Source: GCA-2712985 sp964515905
GTDB taxonomy: Bacteria; Pseudomonadota; Alphaproteobacteria; UBA7887
Length of the DNA stretch: 9,752 nucleotides
Assembly: GCA_964515905.1 (NCBI GenBank)
Contig: CAZEWK010000029.1
Coordinates: 1-9,752 of the forward strand
Direction of reading: 5' to 3'
Numbering within the stretch: position 1 is the first letter of the stretch; each line of letters starts with the position of its first letter. The position numbers were made by a program, and so were the translations under genes. Shown here piece by piece: positions 1 to 7,038 of this stretch. The notes below the pieces were generated by a model. It had not been told where the DNA came from. It saw only the letters and a list, made by a program, of their open reading frames with translations, and made no database searches.

Positions 1-362
1 TTTTCCGGATGATGGCTCGCTATGTTCCAGACAACGGGACTGCCCCAATCGTGTCCGACCCACACCGCAGTTTCTGCCTGAATCTGGTTCAAAAACTCTA
101 TCATGTCCGCAACGATCAGTTCCTGGGCATAGTCTTCGTGCTCTGGATAGATCGTTGAATTACCGTAACCGCGTAGATCAGGAGCTACGGCGCGAAAACC
201 CATGGCTCCAAATATGGGCAACTGATTCCGCCAACTGATCGCAAGTTCTGGCCATCCGTGGACAAAGATAACGAGTGGTCCATTCTCGGGTCCACACGCC
301 AAATAAAACGTTGTCTGACCTCCATAGTCGCACGTATGTTCGGTCACGGGGGGTAACGCCAT
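1..362 (-). CDS. Epoxide-hydrolase-like alpha/beta hydrolase, N-terminal part (cut by window edge)
   Basis: An open frame starts at ATG 362 and runs off the left edge after about 120 codons. An AAGG ribosome-binding site lies 9 nt upstream (372-375). The protein shows the oxyanion-hole motif HGWPE (residues 35-39), the strand motif PDLRGYGNS (61-69) and the nucleophile elbow GHDWGS with Asp105. An Asp nucleophile in GHDWG is typical of soluble epoxide hydrolases and haloalkane dehalogenases; HGWPE followed by SWR points to the epoxide hydrolase side. Such enzymes open epoxides to vicinal diols in the cytoplasm. The cap domain, acid residue and catalytic His lie outside the window, so activity cannot be confirmed. 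It is a paralogue of the complete hydrolase at 1401-2369, sharing HGWPEL, PDLRGYG and GHDWG-x-P-x-VWN. It is divergent from the NHL protein gene. Confidence 0.88.
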   Translation of the reverse strand, partial: MALPPVTEHTCDYGGQTTFYLACGPENGPLVIFVHGWPELAISWRNQLPIFGAMGFRAVAPDLRGYGNSTIYPEHEDYAQELIVADMIEFLNQIQAETAVWVGHDWGSPVVWNIASHHPE

Positions 363-437
363 AATATAAAGCCTTACTATTTGAGATATTCTTTTATACC
401 CAAAAATAGCATCACTAGCAGATAAAAAAGGTATTAT

Positions 438-453
438 TATATGAATTCATATA
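438..453. promoter_or_regulatory. 16-bp perfect palindrome in divergent spacer, candidate operator
   Basis: TATATGAATTCATATA reads identically on both strands. It sits in the 157-bp spacer between the divergent hydrolase (start 362) and NHL gene (start 520), ending 11 bp before a TTGACT -35 box. Position and symmetry suggest a dimeric repressor or activator site acting on one or both genes. The palindrome is seen directly; regulator binding is inference, and AT-rich sequence raises the chance level. Confidence 0.4.
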
Positions 454-464
454 CGGACCAGTGA

Positions 465-494
465 TTGACTTTAGATAGCTATTTTTAAAATAAT
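465..494 (+). promoter_or_regulatory. Sigma70-like promoter for NHL gene
   Basis: TTGACT (465-470, 5 of 6 consensus bases) is followed after 18 bp by AATAAT (489-494, 5 of 6). Transcription would begin near 501, giving a leader of about 20 nt that still holds the AGGGA ribosome-binding site at 511-515. Matched by eye only. Confidence 0.45.
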
Positions 495-519
495 ATTTCT
501 AATCTCGAAAAGGGAAGCG

Positions 520-1377
520 ATGATAAAGATAATTTTTCTGTCTACCCTATTGATTATAATTTCTTCAACTTATTCGGTGGCGGATTTAGAGATTCAGTTT
601 GTTCTTGGCAGCGATACTGAATTAAAGAATCCACATGACCTAAAATTATCACCAGACGGGAAATATCTTTTTGTTTCCGATGTAGGCAATAACCGGGTTG
701 TGATACTTGATCCGGACACACTAGAATTTGTACATGCCTTTGGAAGTGATCACCAATCTGGCACTCACGACATTGATTTCGACGATAAGGGTCAGGCATA
801 TGTAGCGGATACTCACAATAATCGCGTCACTATTTATCAAATGGATGGCTTGAATGCCACGCTTGTTGGAGAGTTAAGCCAGAAAATACGGGGGCCGGAG
901 GGTGTATTAGTACACCCTAATGGGAACATTTATGTGGCAGGTGCTTGGTCGGACAACCTTATCGTGTACAAAGATGGCATAGTCGTTGCAGAAATGTATG
1001 GACTTCGATCCCCTCACGACCTTGAATTAGCCCCCAATTCGGATATCTGGCTTGCAGATGCGGGCAATGATCGAATGCTCCTTCTTTCACCTGACTTAGA
1101 GATAAAAAAAGAATTGAAAGGCCCACCATATTCTTTTAACGGCGTGCGATATCAGGATGTATTCCCGGATGGCACGTTAGTTGTAGCGGATAAAAATAAT
1201 CATCAAGTGAAAATCATTAGCCCCGACGGATCGCTGTTACTTACAGCAGGTGATACAAACCGTGGCAAAGGCCCAGGGAAGTTTGCGACCCCGGAGGGTA
1301 TCGAAATACGCGGAGTAACACTATGGATCTCCGACTCTGGAAATAATCGAGTGGTTAAGTACGAGGTCAAACGATAA
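520..1377 (+). CDS. Exported NHL-repeat six-bladed beta-propeller protein
   Basis: This is a 285-residue protein with a Sec-type signal peptide: K3, a hydrophobic core at about 4-17, and likely cleavage after SVA near residue 21. Six NHL repeats follow, recognisable by blade-end motifs of the type (S/A)D-x-x-N-N-R-V: SDVGNNRV (53-60), ADTHNNRV (96-103), an altered AGAWSDNL (140-147), ADAGNDRM (179-186), ADKNNHQV (223-230) and SDSGNNRV (271-278). Each blade opens with PHD, THD, PEG, PHD, FNG or PEG. The propeller accounts for the whole mature protein with no other domain. Bacterial members are often named after peptidyl-hydroxyglycine alpha-amidating lyase, but that activity is not shown here; a lactonase-like or binding role is equally possible. 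It is expected in the periplasm or outside the cell. AGGGA (511-515) precedes ATG 520 closely. The gene converges on the epoxide hydrolase with a 23-bp gap. Confidence 0.85.
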   Translation: MIKIIFLSTLLIIISSTYSVADLEIQFVLGSDTELKNPHDLKLSPDGKYLFVSDVGNNRVVILDPDTLEFVHAFGSDHQSGTHDIDFDDKGQAYVADTHNNRVTIYQMDGLNATLVGELSQKIRGPEGVLVHPNGNIYVAGAWSDNLIVYKDGIVVAEMYGLRSPHDLELAPNSDIWLADAGNDRMLLLSPDLEIKKELKGPPYSFNGVRYQDVFPDGTLVVADKNNHQVKIISPDGSLLLTAGDTNRGKGPGKFATPEGIEIRGVTLWISDSGNNRVVKYEVKR

Positions 1378-1400
1378 CGCAGAAGTTTGAAATCCTTTGT

Positions 1401-2369
1401 TCACATAGGAGTAGATAGGAATTCCAGAAGAGCGCGATTGACCTCGTGTGGTGCCTCCTGCTGTACCCAGTGACCGACACCATCAATAAGTTTGGTTACC
1501 CGCAGATCACTGCATAAGCGATCAATATTTTTGTATACATCTTTTCCAGGAATAAAAAACCGCACCACGTCTTTGCTTCCTGCAATAAAGCAACTTGGTT
1601 GAACAACAATATTCACTCCCATTGAAGGCAACATATCAAAATCTCTTTGTTGATTGCGATAACGGTTGATAGGCCCCTGAAAACCACCACTCTCAAAATT
1701 TGCGACAAAATAATCTAGGTCCTGATTTGTCATCCACGATGGGAATCTTTTAGGTTCATCTAGGGCATCCAATAAAGACTTTGAAGGAGGACGATCAAGC
1801 CAACTCTCTAAGGAAGGTGAATCACCGCTGATCGAATAATAAATTTTCCGTAGGGCTTTTCGAACATCTTCCTGCAACTCCTTTTCGGCGATACCTTTGT
1901 CCTGAAAATAAAGCTGATAGAAAAATTTATCGGCATAAAGTTCCTCCCATAAACTTATAGTCGATACTTTCCCGCGCTTCGAATACGGCACGCTTAAGCC
2001 CGCAACTGCCGATACTTTGTCCGGGTAAAGAGCCGCCGTATTCCAAACGATCGGAGCACCCCAGTCGTGTCCAATTAAGATAGCCTTATCTTCTCCAAAC
2101 GAATCAATAATGCCCACTATGTCCTTCATCATAGTACTCATATCATAAGCTTCTACGGCCGACGGCTTATCACTGCCTCCATATCCCCTTAAATCAGGAA
2201 CCACGACCCGAAAACCAGCTTTCGCAACGGGTGCTATTTGATGCCGCCAGGAATACCACAATTCTGGCCACCCATGGATCATCATAACCAAGGGTCCGTC
2301 TCCCTCGACCGCTGCTCGCAACCGGATCCCATTGCTAACTACAAATTGAAGCTTAAAATCATCATGCAT
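1401..2369 (-). CDS. Soluble epoxide hydrolase (alpha/beta hydrolase fold)
   Basis: This is a 322-residue alpha/beta hydrolase from ATG 2369. Oxyanion-hole motif HGWPE is at residues 32-36, PDLRGYGGSDKP at 58-69, and nucleophile Asp102 in GHDWGAP. A helical cap domain (about 130-240) carries candidate ring-opening tyrosines Y154 (LYFQ) and Y237 (NRYRN). The acid is probably Asp267 (AGSKD) and the base His300 (GVGHWVQQE). This set completes the Asp-His-Asp triad plus two lid Tyr expected of an epoxide hydrolase, making a vicinal diol in the cytoplasm. The start is fixed by AGGAGG 9 nt upstream and by the usual family length of about 320; the frame is open a further 62 or more codons upstream (see findings). 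It lies 259 bp behind the PRISE reductase gene on the same strand and may be a separate transcript. The substrate is unknown. Confidence 0.92.
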   Translation of the reverse strand: MHDDFKLQFVVSNGIRLRAAVEGDGPLVMMIHGWPELWYSWRHQIAPVAKAGFRVVVPDLRGYGGSDKPSAVEAYDMSTMMKDIVGIIDSFGEDKAILIGHDWGAPIVWNTAALYPDKVSAVAGLSVPYSKRGKVSTISLWEELYADKFFYQLYFQDKGIAEKELQEDVRKALRKIYYSISGDSPSLESWLDRPPSKSLLDALDEPKRFPSWMTNQDLDYFVANFESGGFQGPINRYRNQQRDFDMLPSMGVNIVVQPSCFIAGSKDVVRFFIPGKDVYKNIDRLCSDLRVTKLIDGVGHWVQQEAPHEVNRALLEFLSTPM

Positions 2370-2378
2370 TGTGTCACA

Positions 2379-2384
2379 CCTCCT
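2379..2384 (-). promoter_or_regulatory. Strong ribosome-binding site deciding epoxide hydrolase start
   Basis: On the minus strand AGGAGG, extended to AGGAGGTG, stands 9 nt before ATG 2369. It favours this internal start over a TTG at 2555 in the same frame. Confidence 0.75.
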
Positions 2385-2628
2385 GAGTTGAGCAGGCAAT
2401 AATTCGTCCGCATTTGGAAACGCAGCACTCAGTGCGTCCCTTGAACCTAGCCTCTGGTCCAAAGGGCAATAATATGATTTGCTGTCACTAGTCGATAACC
2501 AAGTTCCGTTAGCCGCATTTTTTCCTAAAATTCCGCCCACAAAACTTAATACCAAAACGAGGGGTAAAAAATAAAATACTTGTAAAGCTTGCTGCTTTCA
2601 CTTTTGCTTTTGAACAGCTCAACCAAGG

Positions 2629-3681
2629 CTAGGTATAAGGAATTATATTGTTCGATCGGTAGCGATCCAATAAGTCAAAGATCATTTTCTCCGTATCCAC
2701 GAAATCAGCAAACCCTGTTTGTCTCAATTTCGTTGTACTGCTGCATAAGTCCCAGTCAGAACCAAACATAAAGTCACCAAAAGGCCATAGGGCAAGATGG
2801 TCCAACTTCGTTGGAGTCAATTTATTATCATGTACAATTCGGTCCCAGACTGAGTCCTTGTCCACCATCATTTTCGACAGAGATATGCTTCTGGGGCCTC
2901 CCATCGGGAGGCCAAAATACTCCGCAAATCTTGGCCAAATGTTTTCCCATCGAAAATAATCTCCGTTGGTTATATTGAAAGCTTGATTTATACAGGCCTC
3001 ATTTGTGGCAATCCATACTATCCCCTTGGCAAGATGCGCTGCAGATACTGCTTCGACTAGTGCTTTGTAGCTGCCCTCGGAGCCCGGATAGTCAAGTGAT
3101 AGACCAAGGGCTTTAGAAATCGTTGCATAAGCGGCAATCAAAGATATCGGGTTTCGCGAACGACCCGGAGTATAATCATACACCAATGATGGTCTTGAGA
3201 TGGACCAATTCCAACTACCAGCGCGTTGTAGTAAATAATCTTGTTGATCATAATAAAAATTCGCTGATAAGTGGCGGGGATCGCTTTCCATCGCTGGCGT
3301 CGGATAGCGACCCAAATGCGCACCATAATATTTTGCTCCGTGAACCACGTGAATATGCTGAAAAGACCGCGAATTATCGCTGACCCCCACTAATATATTT
3401 TCCAACATGGAAAGATTGTCAGATACAGGCTCTATGCCACCCTCTCCATGTTGCGCACGTGCAGCATAAAATATGTGGGTCACTTCCTTGGTGTTTTTCA
3501 GTTTTTCTCGGCACTCCTTACCATCTAATAGATTGACACTTACATAACTGATAGAGCCAGATTGGGTGGGTGGAGTTTGGCACAATCCAATTACACGCCA
3601 ACCAGCAGAAACTAGGCATTCCACCAAACGAGTTCCCACCATTCCGGTGGCTCCGACCACCAACGCGACACGTTCTGTCAT
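2629..3681 (-). CDS. PRISE-type short-chain dehydrogenase/reductase (progesterone 5-beta-reductase/iridoid synthase-like)
   Basis: This is a 350-residue extended SDR. The Rossmann NAD(P) motif GATGMVG is at residues 10-16. Instead of the usual SDR YxxxK, it carries the PRISE arrangement: HGAKYYG (residues 114-120, with Lys117), then FYYDQQD (142-148) containing the catalytic Tyr. Further family marks are ISRPSLVYDYTPG (161-173) and AFNITNGDYFRWENIW (234-249). PRISE enzymes reduce activated C=C bonds of enones or enals with NADPH; bacterial members are known but their natural substrates are mostly unclear. The start at ATG 3681 is chosen because AAGGGAG lies 9 nt upstream and the ATG overlaps the TGA of the preceding TIM-barrel gene (ATGA), a pattern of translational coupling; an in-frame start 9 codons upstream has no better support. 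The generic alternative name is NAD-dependent epimerase/dehydratase. Confidence 0.85.
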   Translation of the reverse strand: MTERVALVVGATGMVGTRLVECLVSAGWRVIGLCQTPPTQSGSISYVSVNLLDGKECREKLKNTKEVTHIFYAARAQHGEGGIEPVSDNLSMLENILVGVSDNSRSFQHIHVVHGAKYYGAHLGRYPTPAMESDPRHLSANFYYDQQDYLLQRAGSWNWSISRPSLVYDYTPGRSRNPISLIAAYATISKALGLSLDYPGSEGSYKALVEAVSAAHLAKGIVWIATNEACINQAFNITNGDYFRWENIWPRFAEYFGLPMGGPRSISLSKMMVDKDSVWDRIVHDNKLTPTKLDHLALWPFGDFMFGSDWDLCSSTTKLRQTGFADFVDTEKMIFDLLDRYRSNNIIPYT

Positions 3682-4508
3682 TCCATCTCGCTCCCTTGCC
3701 AACCCCATTGGGTCAAAAGTTCTCGGCTCTGCAATAATTCTCTGTCGGGATCCAGAGAAATAACTTCCATGACGGATTGCCCACTAAAATTGATGGCCCG
3801 AATTGCTTTCGCTACTGCTTGAAAGTCAATCTTCCCCTTCCCTATTGGATCATGCCTCCAGTGTCTTTCCCCTGTATCGGATAAATGGATCAGTTCGATA
3901 TGATCCTTAAGCACCTCGATACTGTGCGCTGGGTCCTCACCAGCAAAAAACCCGTTTGCTACATCGTAGACCACCCCAACACGGTCATCCGACAACGTAT
4001 CCAATACCTTAGCTAAATCGCTGGCCAATGGAGCAAACGTTACCGGCACGTTTTCAATAAGAATCTGGGTCCCGCTCTGTTCTGCACGCTCTATCAACAC
4101 ATGCAGCCCATCATAAAACCAGGATGTCAGAGAAACCTTGGAAGCTGGCAATAACGGAGATACTTTCCCCGGAACCAATACAACATAGGGTACTGACCAT
4201 GCGCCCGCTAGATCAATCAACTCAGTAAAACGTTCAATTGTGAATGCTCGTGTATCCGGATTGGGACTGGTCAGGTTGTGGTCCATGATGGGTAAATTGA
4301 AAGAAATAACCTGAGCACCCTCGTTGGACATCCAGCTCGGTGGTAACCTGCGAACACTGGGCTCTATTTCAGAAACCCAAATGTGGCCTGAGTTAAAAAG
4401 CAGTTCAAACCGTCTAAATCCAAGATCCAACAGATGACGCATCGCGTCGAACGCGCTAAACTTGTAGATGTATGAATATGTATTTATTGCGATGGGTAAT
4501 TGCTTCAT
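3678..4508 (-). CDS. Sugar phosphate isomerase/epimerase family TIM-barrel protein
   Basis: This 276-residue protein belongs to the xylose-isomerase-like TIM-barrel (AP endonuclease 2) superfamily. Barrel-strand motifs with probable metal ligands are LIENVP (Glu152), VVYDVAN (Asp182), LIHLSDT (His208), HDPIGKGKIDF (219-229) and VMEV (Glu248). The G-x-G-x-I/V-D segment after an H-x-D/S-D strand is characteristic of this group, which includes isomerases, epimerases, dehydratases and IolE/IolI-like enzymes of inositol catabolism. The exact reaction cannot be read from sequence. The start at ATG 4508 begins right at the first barrel strand (MKQLPIAINTYSY); the frame extends to a GTG at 4580, but those 24 residues are polar, lack family features and have no clear ribosome-binding site. 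A weak AAAGG lies 11 nt before ATG 4508. The gene overlaps the reductase by 4 bp and diverges from the CoA-transferase. Confidence 0.85.
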   Translation of the reverse strand: MKQLPIAINTYSYIYKFSAFDAMRHLLDLGFRRFELLFNSGHIWVSEIEPSVRRLPPSWMSNEGAQVISFNLPIMDHNLTSPNPDTRAFTIERFTELIDLAGAWSVPYVVLVPGKVSPLLPASKVSLTSWFYDGLHVLIERAEQSGTQILIENVPVTFAPLASDLAKVLDTLSDDRVGVVYDVANGFFAGEDPAHSIEVLKDHIELIHLSDTGERHWRHDPIGKGKIDFQAVAKAIRAINFSGQSVMEVISLDPDRELLQSRELLTQWGWQGSEME

Positions 4509-4618
4509 TTCATGCTTGGCCTTTTCCGATTCGGATGAATACTTTCCTTTTCGGTGAAAATGTAAAAAATTGTTTAACACCTTAGTCCCATTTTATTTTT
4601 ATCAGTAAAGAAGAAATC
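4509..4618. promoter_or_regulatory. Divergent promoter region between TIM-barrel and CoA-transferase genes
   Basis: This 110-bp AT-rich spacer must hold the promoters of both divergent units. A weak plus-strand candidate is TTGTTT (4570-4575) with TATTTT (4594-4599) 18 bp on. No convincing minus-strand promoter or operator palindrome was found. Confidence 0.3.
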
Positions 4619-5806
4619 ATGTCATCACAAGATAACAGTCCACTCTCTGGAATTCGTGTACTCGATTTTACAGCTTTCGTAGCCGGGCCTTATTGTACCC
4701 GCTTGATGGCGGATCTAGGCGCCGACGTTATCAAAGTTGAACCACCGCACGGCGATCTATTGCGCGCCGTCCACCCAATACGAAGTGGGCATAGTACATA
4801 TTTTGGTCAATTAAATTTAGGCAAACAAAGCCTATCAATTGACCTGAAACAACCCAATGCACTGGAAACCATTAAACAACTTGCCTTAAAGGCAGATGTT
4901 CTAGTCGAAAATTTTCGACCTCGGGTAATTAACCGTTTCGGACTCGATTACGAGTCGCTTTCCAAACAACGTCCAGACATCATTTACTGCTCCATTTCAG
5001 GGTACGGGCAGACTGGACCCTCGTCGCAAGATCCAGCCTTTGCCCCCGTAATTCATGCAACAAGTGGTTTTGATTTAGCCATGCGAGATTATCAGCAAAA
5101 GTCTGATGCACCGGCGCGGGGCCGACCGGTAGCAGCTGATGTTCTTAGCTCCCTTCATGCATTGTCGGCAATTAATGCAGCTCTTTTTCGACGTGAACGC
5201 ACCGGTGAGGGAGAACGAATTGACATTGCGCTTATAGAGTGCATTCAAAGTCTACTGCCCTTTGAATTTCAAAGAGCCCAAATCGAAAACCCTGGCCCTA
5301 TTGCCCCTCTCTATGCCCCAATAAAAACAAAAGATGGACATATTCTTGTAATGCCGGTAACGCAAAAAGGTTTTGAAGGGCTTGCAATAGCGCTTGACCA
5401 AAAAAACTGGATCAACGACGAGAAATTTTCCACTGCGTCTCAGCGAATCAAAAATTGGGATACTTTATGGAGTGATATAGAGAGTTGGGCCATTAAGCAC
5501 ACATCTGCGGAATGCGAATTGATACTTGCACCAAGTGGTTGTCCATTTGGCCGCTATCAAACCGTTAACGAAGCCATGCTAAGTCCACAGGTGGAGGCAC
5601 GCAATGCCATAACAGAGGTTTCAGATGCAGCTGGCTCATTTAAGGTGCCCAACACTCCATTGCGCCTGCACAAAGGCGACAGCACCATTGGCACAAAAGT
5701 TCCCTCTCTCGGGCAGCACAATGGAGAAGCTCTCAAAAGCTGGCTTGGCATGAGCGAAAAAGCTATCCAGGAACTTTTGGATTCTGGAGCGTTGCACGCG
5801 GACTAG
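4619..5806 (+). CDS. CaiB/BaiF family III CoA-transferase
   Basis: This 395-residue protein is the usual family length. Family marks in order are LSGIRVLDFTAFVAGPYCTRLMAD (split over residues 9-32), LGADVIKVEPPHGD (33-46), LNLGKQSLSIDLK (65-77), DVLVENFRP (93-101), SGYGQTGP (127-134), GRPVAADVLSSLHA (168-181) with the catalytic Asp174, RTGEGERIDIAL (194-205) and PSLGQHNGE (362-370). In characterised members (formyl-CoA transferase, CaiB) the Asp forms a mixed anhydride and then an aspartyl-CoA thioester, moving CoA between carboxylic acids. The acids here cannot be predicted; the residue-50 region (LLRAVHPI) departs from the common GDP..R form. It is a single-gene plus-strand unit between two minus-strand groups. 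A weak AGAAG ribosome-binding site is present. Its TAG overlaps the stop of the facing dehydratase gene. Confidence 0.93.
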   Translation: MSSQDNSPLSGIRVLDFTAFVAGPYCTRLMADLGADVIKVEPPHGDLLRAVHPIRSGHSTYFGQLNLGKQSLSIDLKQPNALETIKQLALKADVLVENFRPRVINRFGLDYESLSKQRPDIIYCSISGYGQTGPSSQDPAFAPVIHATSGFDLAMRDYQQKSDAPARGRPVAADVLSSLHALSAINAALFRRERTGEGERIDIALIECIQSLLPFEFQRAQIENPGPIAPLYAPIKTKDGHILVMPVTQKGFEGLAIALDQKNWINDEKFSTASQRIKNWDTLWSDIESWAIKHTSAECELILAPSGCPFGRYQTVNEAMLSPQVEARNAITEVSDAAGSFKVPNTPLRLHKGDSTIGTKVPSLGQHNGEALKSWLGMSEKAIQELLDSGALHAD

Positions 5807-7026
5807 TGTAATCTCGCGTTCACATGTGAATCCGAAGCGAATATTTCCTCCTCCGACTCAATTTTATCTGGATCGATTGTCATGCTCATGCCCGGTTGGA
5901 CAGGAAGAGACAAAACCCCATCTTTTGGTGCAGCTGGATACTTCAAGAAATGTTGAAGGATTATATTCCATTTTACCAAATATTCCTGATAAGGCGTGTG
6001 AATAGGTGACTGAGTCAAAGAGAATTGGAGTGTCGCTGGTGTCGAACCACCGTGCGGGATGGTAATGAGATCGTGGATAGTAGCATAAGACGCAATTTTA
6101 AGCGTTTCGGACAAACCCCCACACCAATAGATATCGGGTTGCAAAATATCCAAGGCACCGGCATCAACAAACCTTTTGAAGCCCCATCGAGTATATTCGT
6201 GCTCAGCTCCTGACAAGGGAATATTTATCTTGTCTTTAATCCGTCGGTAACTGCTAATACGGTCGGGCATAGCACATTCTTCTAGCCAAAACGGTCGATA
6301 TTCAGCAATCTGCTCTGCTAGTGACAGGACATAGGGAACATCCATACTCTGCCAACAGTCCAGCATTATCGCATCGTCTTCTCCAAGGGTTTCCCGCAAT
6401 GTTTTCACCAACTCCACATTGCTACGAAGGCCTTCCGGACCACTCATAGGTCCATGTCGAAAGAACCATTTCTGAGCAGTGTACCCTTCTCTTTGAGCTT
6501 CCTTGGCTCGCTCGGCCACCAATCCCACATCCTCTACTGAATACCCTAACATACTTGCATAGAGAGGAACGGTGTCACGTGTGGGGCCCCCAATGAGTTG
6601 ATACGTGGGGACATTAAATACTCTTCCCTTCAGATCCCACAGCGCACAATCGACTATGCTAACCGCCCACATGGCCTCTCCCTGCCGCCCATGAACCAAC
6701 TCACGATGCATTTGATCCCAGAGTAATTCTGTCGCTAATGGATCCTTCCCAAGCAATAGGGGTTGGAGTTGGGAGGCGATAATATACGCAACGGCCTCAG
6801 TAGTCGGACCAGCAATACCAACAGCTCCATCATCTGTCTCTATTTCCAGAAATACGCCAAAAATTTGAAACCTATTTTCGCCAATTTGGTGCCCCCCCCA
6901 TGCCGGCATTGCATCCCGATACTCAGGATAAATATCTATTGGCCTAGAGAGTCGAGATTCCCAGAACTTACCATCTGTTTCCATTGAACCGACAAGTTTT
7001 CGTATACGAACTTTTGAAATTTTCAC
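5803..7026 (-). CDS. Enolase superfamily enzyme, rhamnonate dehydratase-like (mandelate racemase/muconate lactonizing family)
   Basis: This 407-residue protein has an N-terminal capping domain (to about 140) and a barrel. Metal ligands are Asp223 (MLDCWQS), Glu249 (WLEEC) and Glu275 (SGAEH). A candidate acid/base dyad is Asp298 (QPDIYWCGG) with His325 (IPHGGS). Spacings between these residues match those I recall for E. coli L-rhamnonate dehydratase, as do DCWxSxDVxY, EECxxP and WCGGL. The segment QKWFFRHGP (185-193) stands where that enzyme has GKMPTHWGP, and the KxK general base of muconate-type members is absent. Expected chemistry is Mg-dependent dehydration of a sugar acid or similar hydroxy acid to a 2-keto-3-deoxy acid; the substrate is not determined. 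Translation probably starts at GTG 7026, preceded by GAGGG at 8-nt spacing, overlapping the stop of the upstream amidohydrolase. It is thus a two-gene operon with that enzyme. Confidence 0.88.
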   Translation of the reverse strand: MKISKVRIRKLVGSMETDGKFWESRLSRPIDIYPEYRDAMPAWGGHQIGENRFQIFGVFLEIETDDGAVGIAGPTTEAVAYIIASQLQPLLLGKDPLATELLWDQMHRELVHGRQGEAMWAVSIVDCALWDLKGRVFNVPTYQLIGGPTRDTVPLYASMLGYSVEDVGLVAERAKEAQREGYTAQKWFFRHGPMSGPEGLRSNVELVKTLRETLGEDDAIMLDCWQSMDVPYVLSLAEQIAEYRPFWLEECAMPDRISSYRRIKDKINIPLSGAEHEYTRWGFKRFVDAGALDILQPDIYWCGGLSETLKIASYATIHDLITIPHGGSTPATLQFSLTQSPIHTPYQEYLVKWNIILQHFLKYPAAPKDGVLSLPVQPGMSMTIDPDKIESEEEIFASDSHVNARLH

Positions 7027-7038
7027 AATGTTATCCCT

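Noticed and set aside
1378..1400. Possible bidirectional terminator between converging NHL and epoxide hydrolase genes
   Set aside because: The 23-bp gap shows no GC-rich stem or T-run.
3682..3708. Start of the PRISE reductase 9 codons upstream at 3708
   Set aside because: The ATG at 3681 has AAGGGAG at 9 nt and an ATGA overlap with the upstream stop, and the Rossmann strand begins a few residues later.
4509..4580. GTG start at 4580 for the TIM-barrel gene
   Set aside because: The extension is polar and AT-driven, precedes the first barrel strand without family similarity, and lacks a clear ribosome-binding site.
5819..5830. 12-bp perfect palindrome TTCACATGTGAA near the convergent junction
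   Set aside because: It lies inside the 3' end of the dehydratase coding sequence, has no loop or U-run for a terminator, and is short enough to arise by chance.
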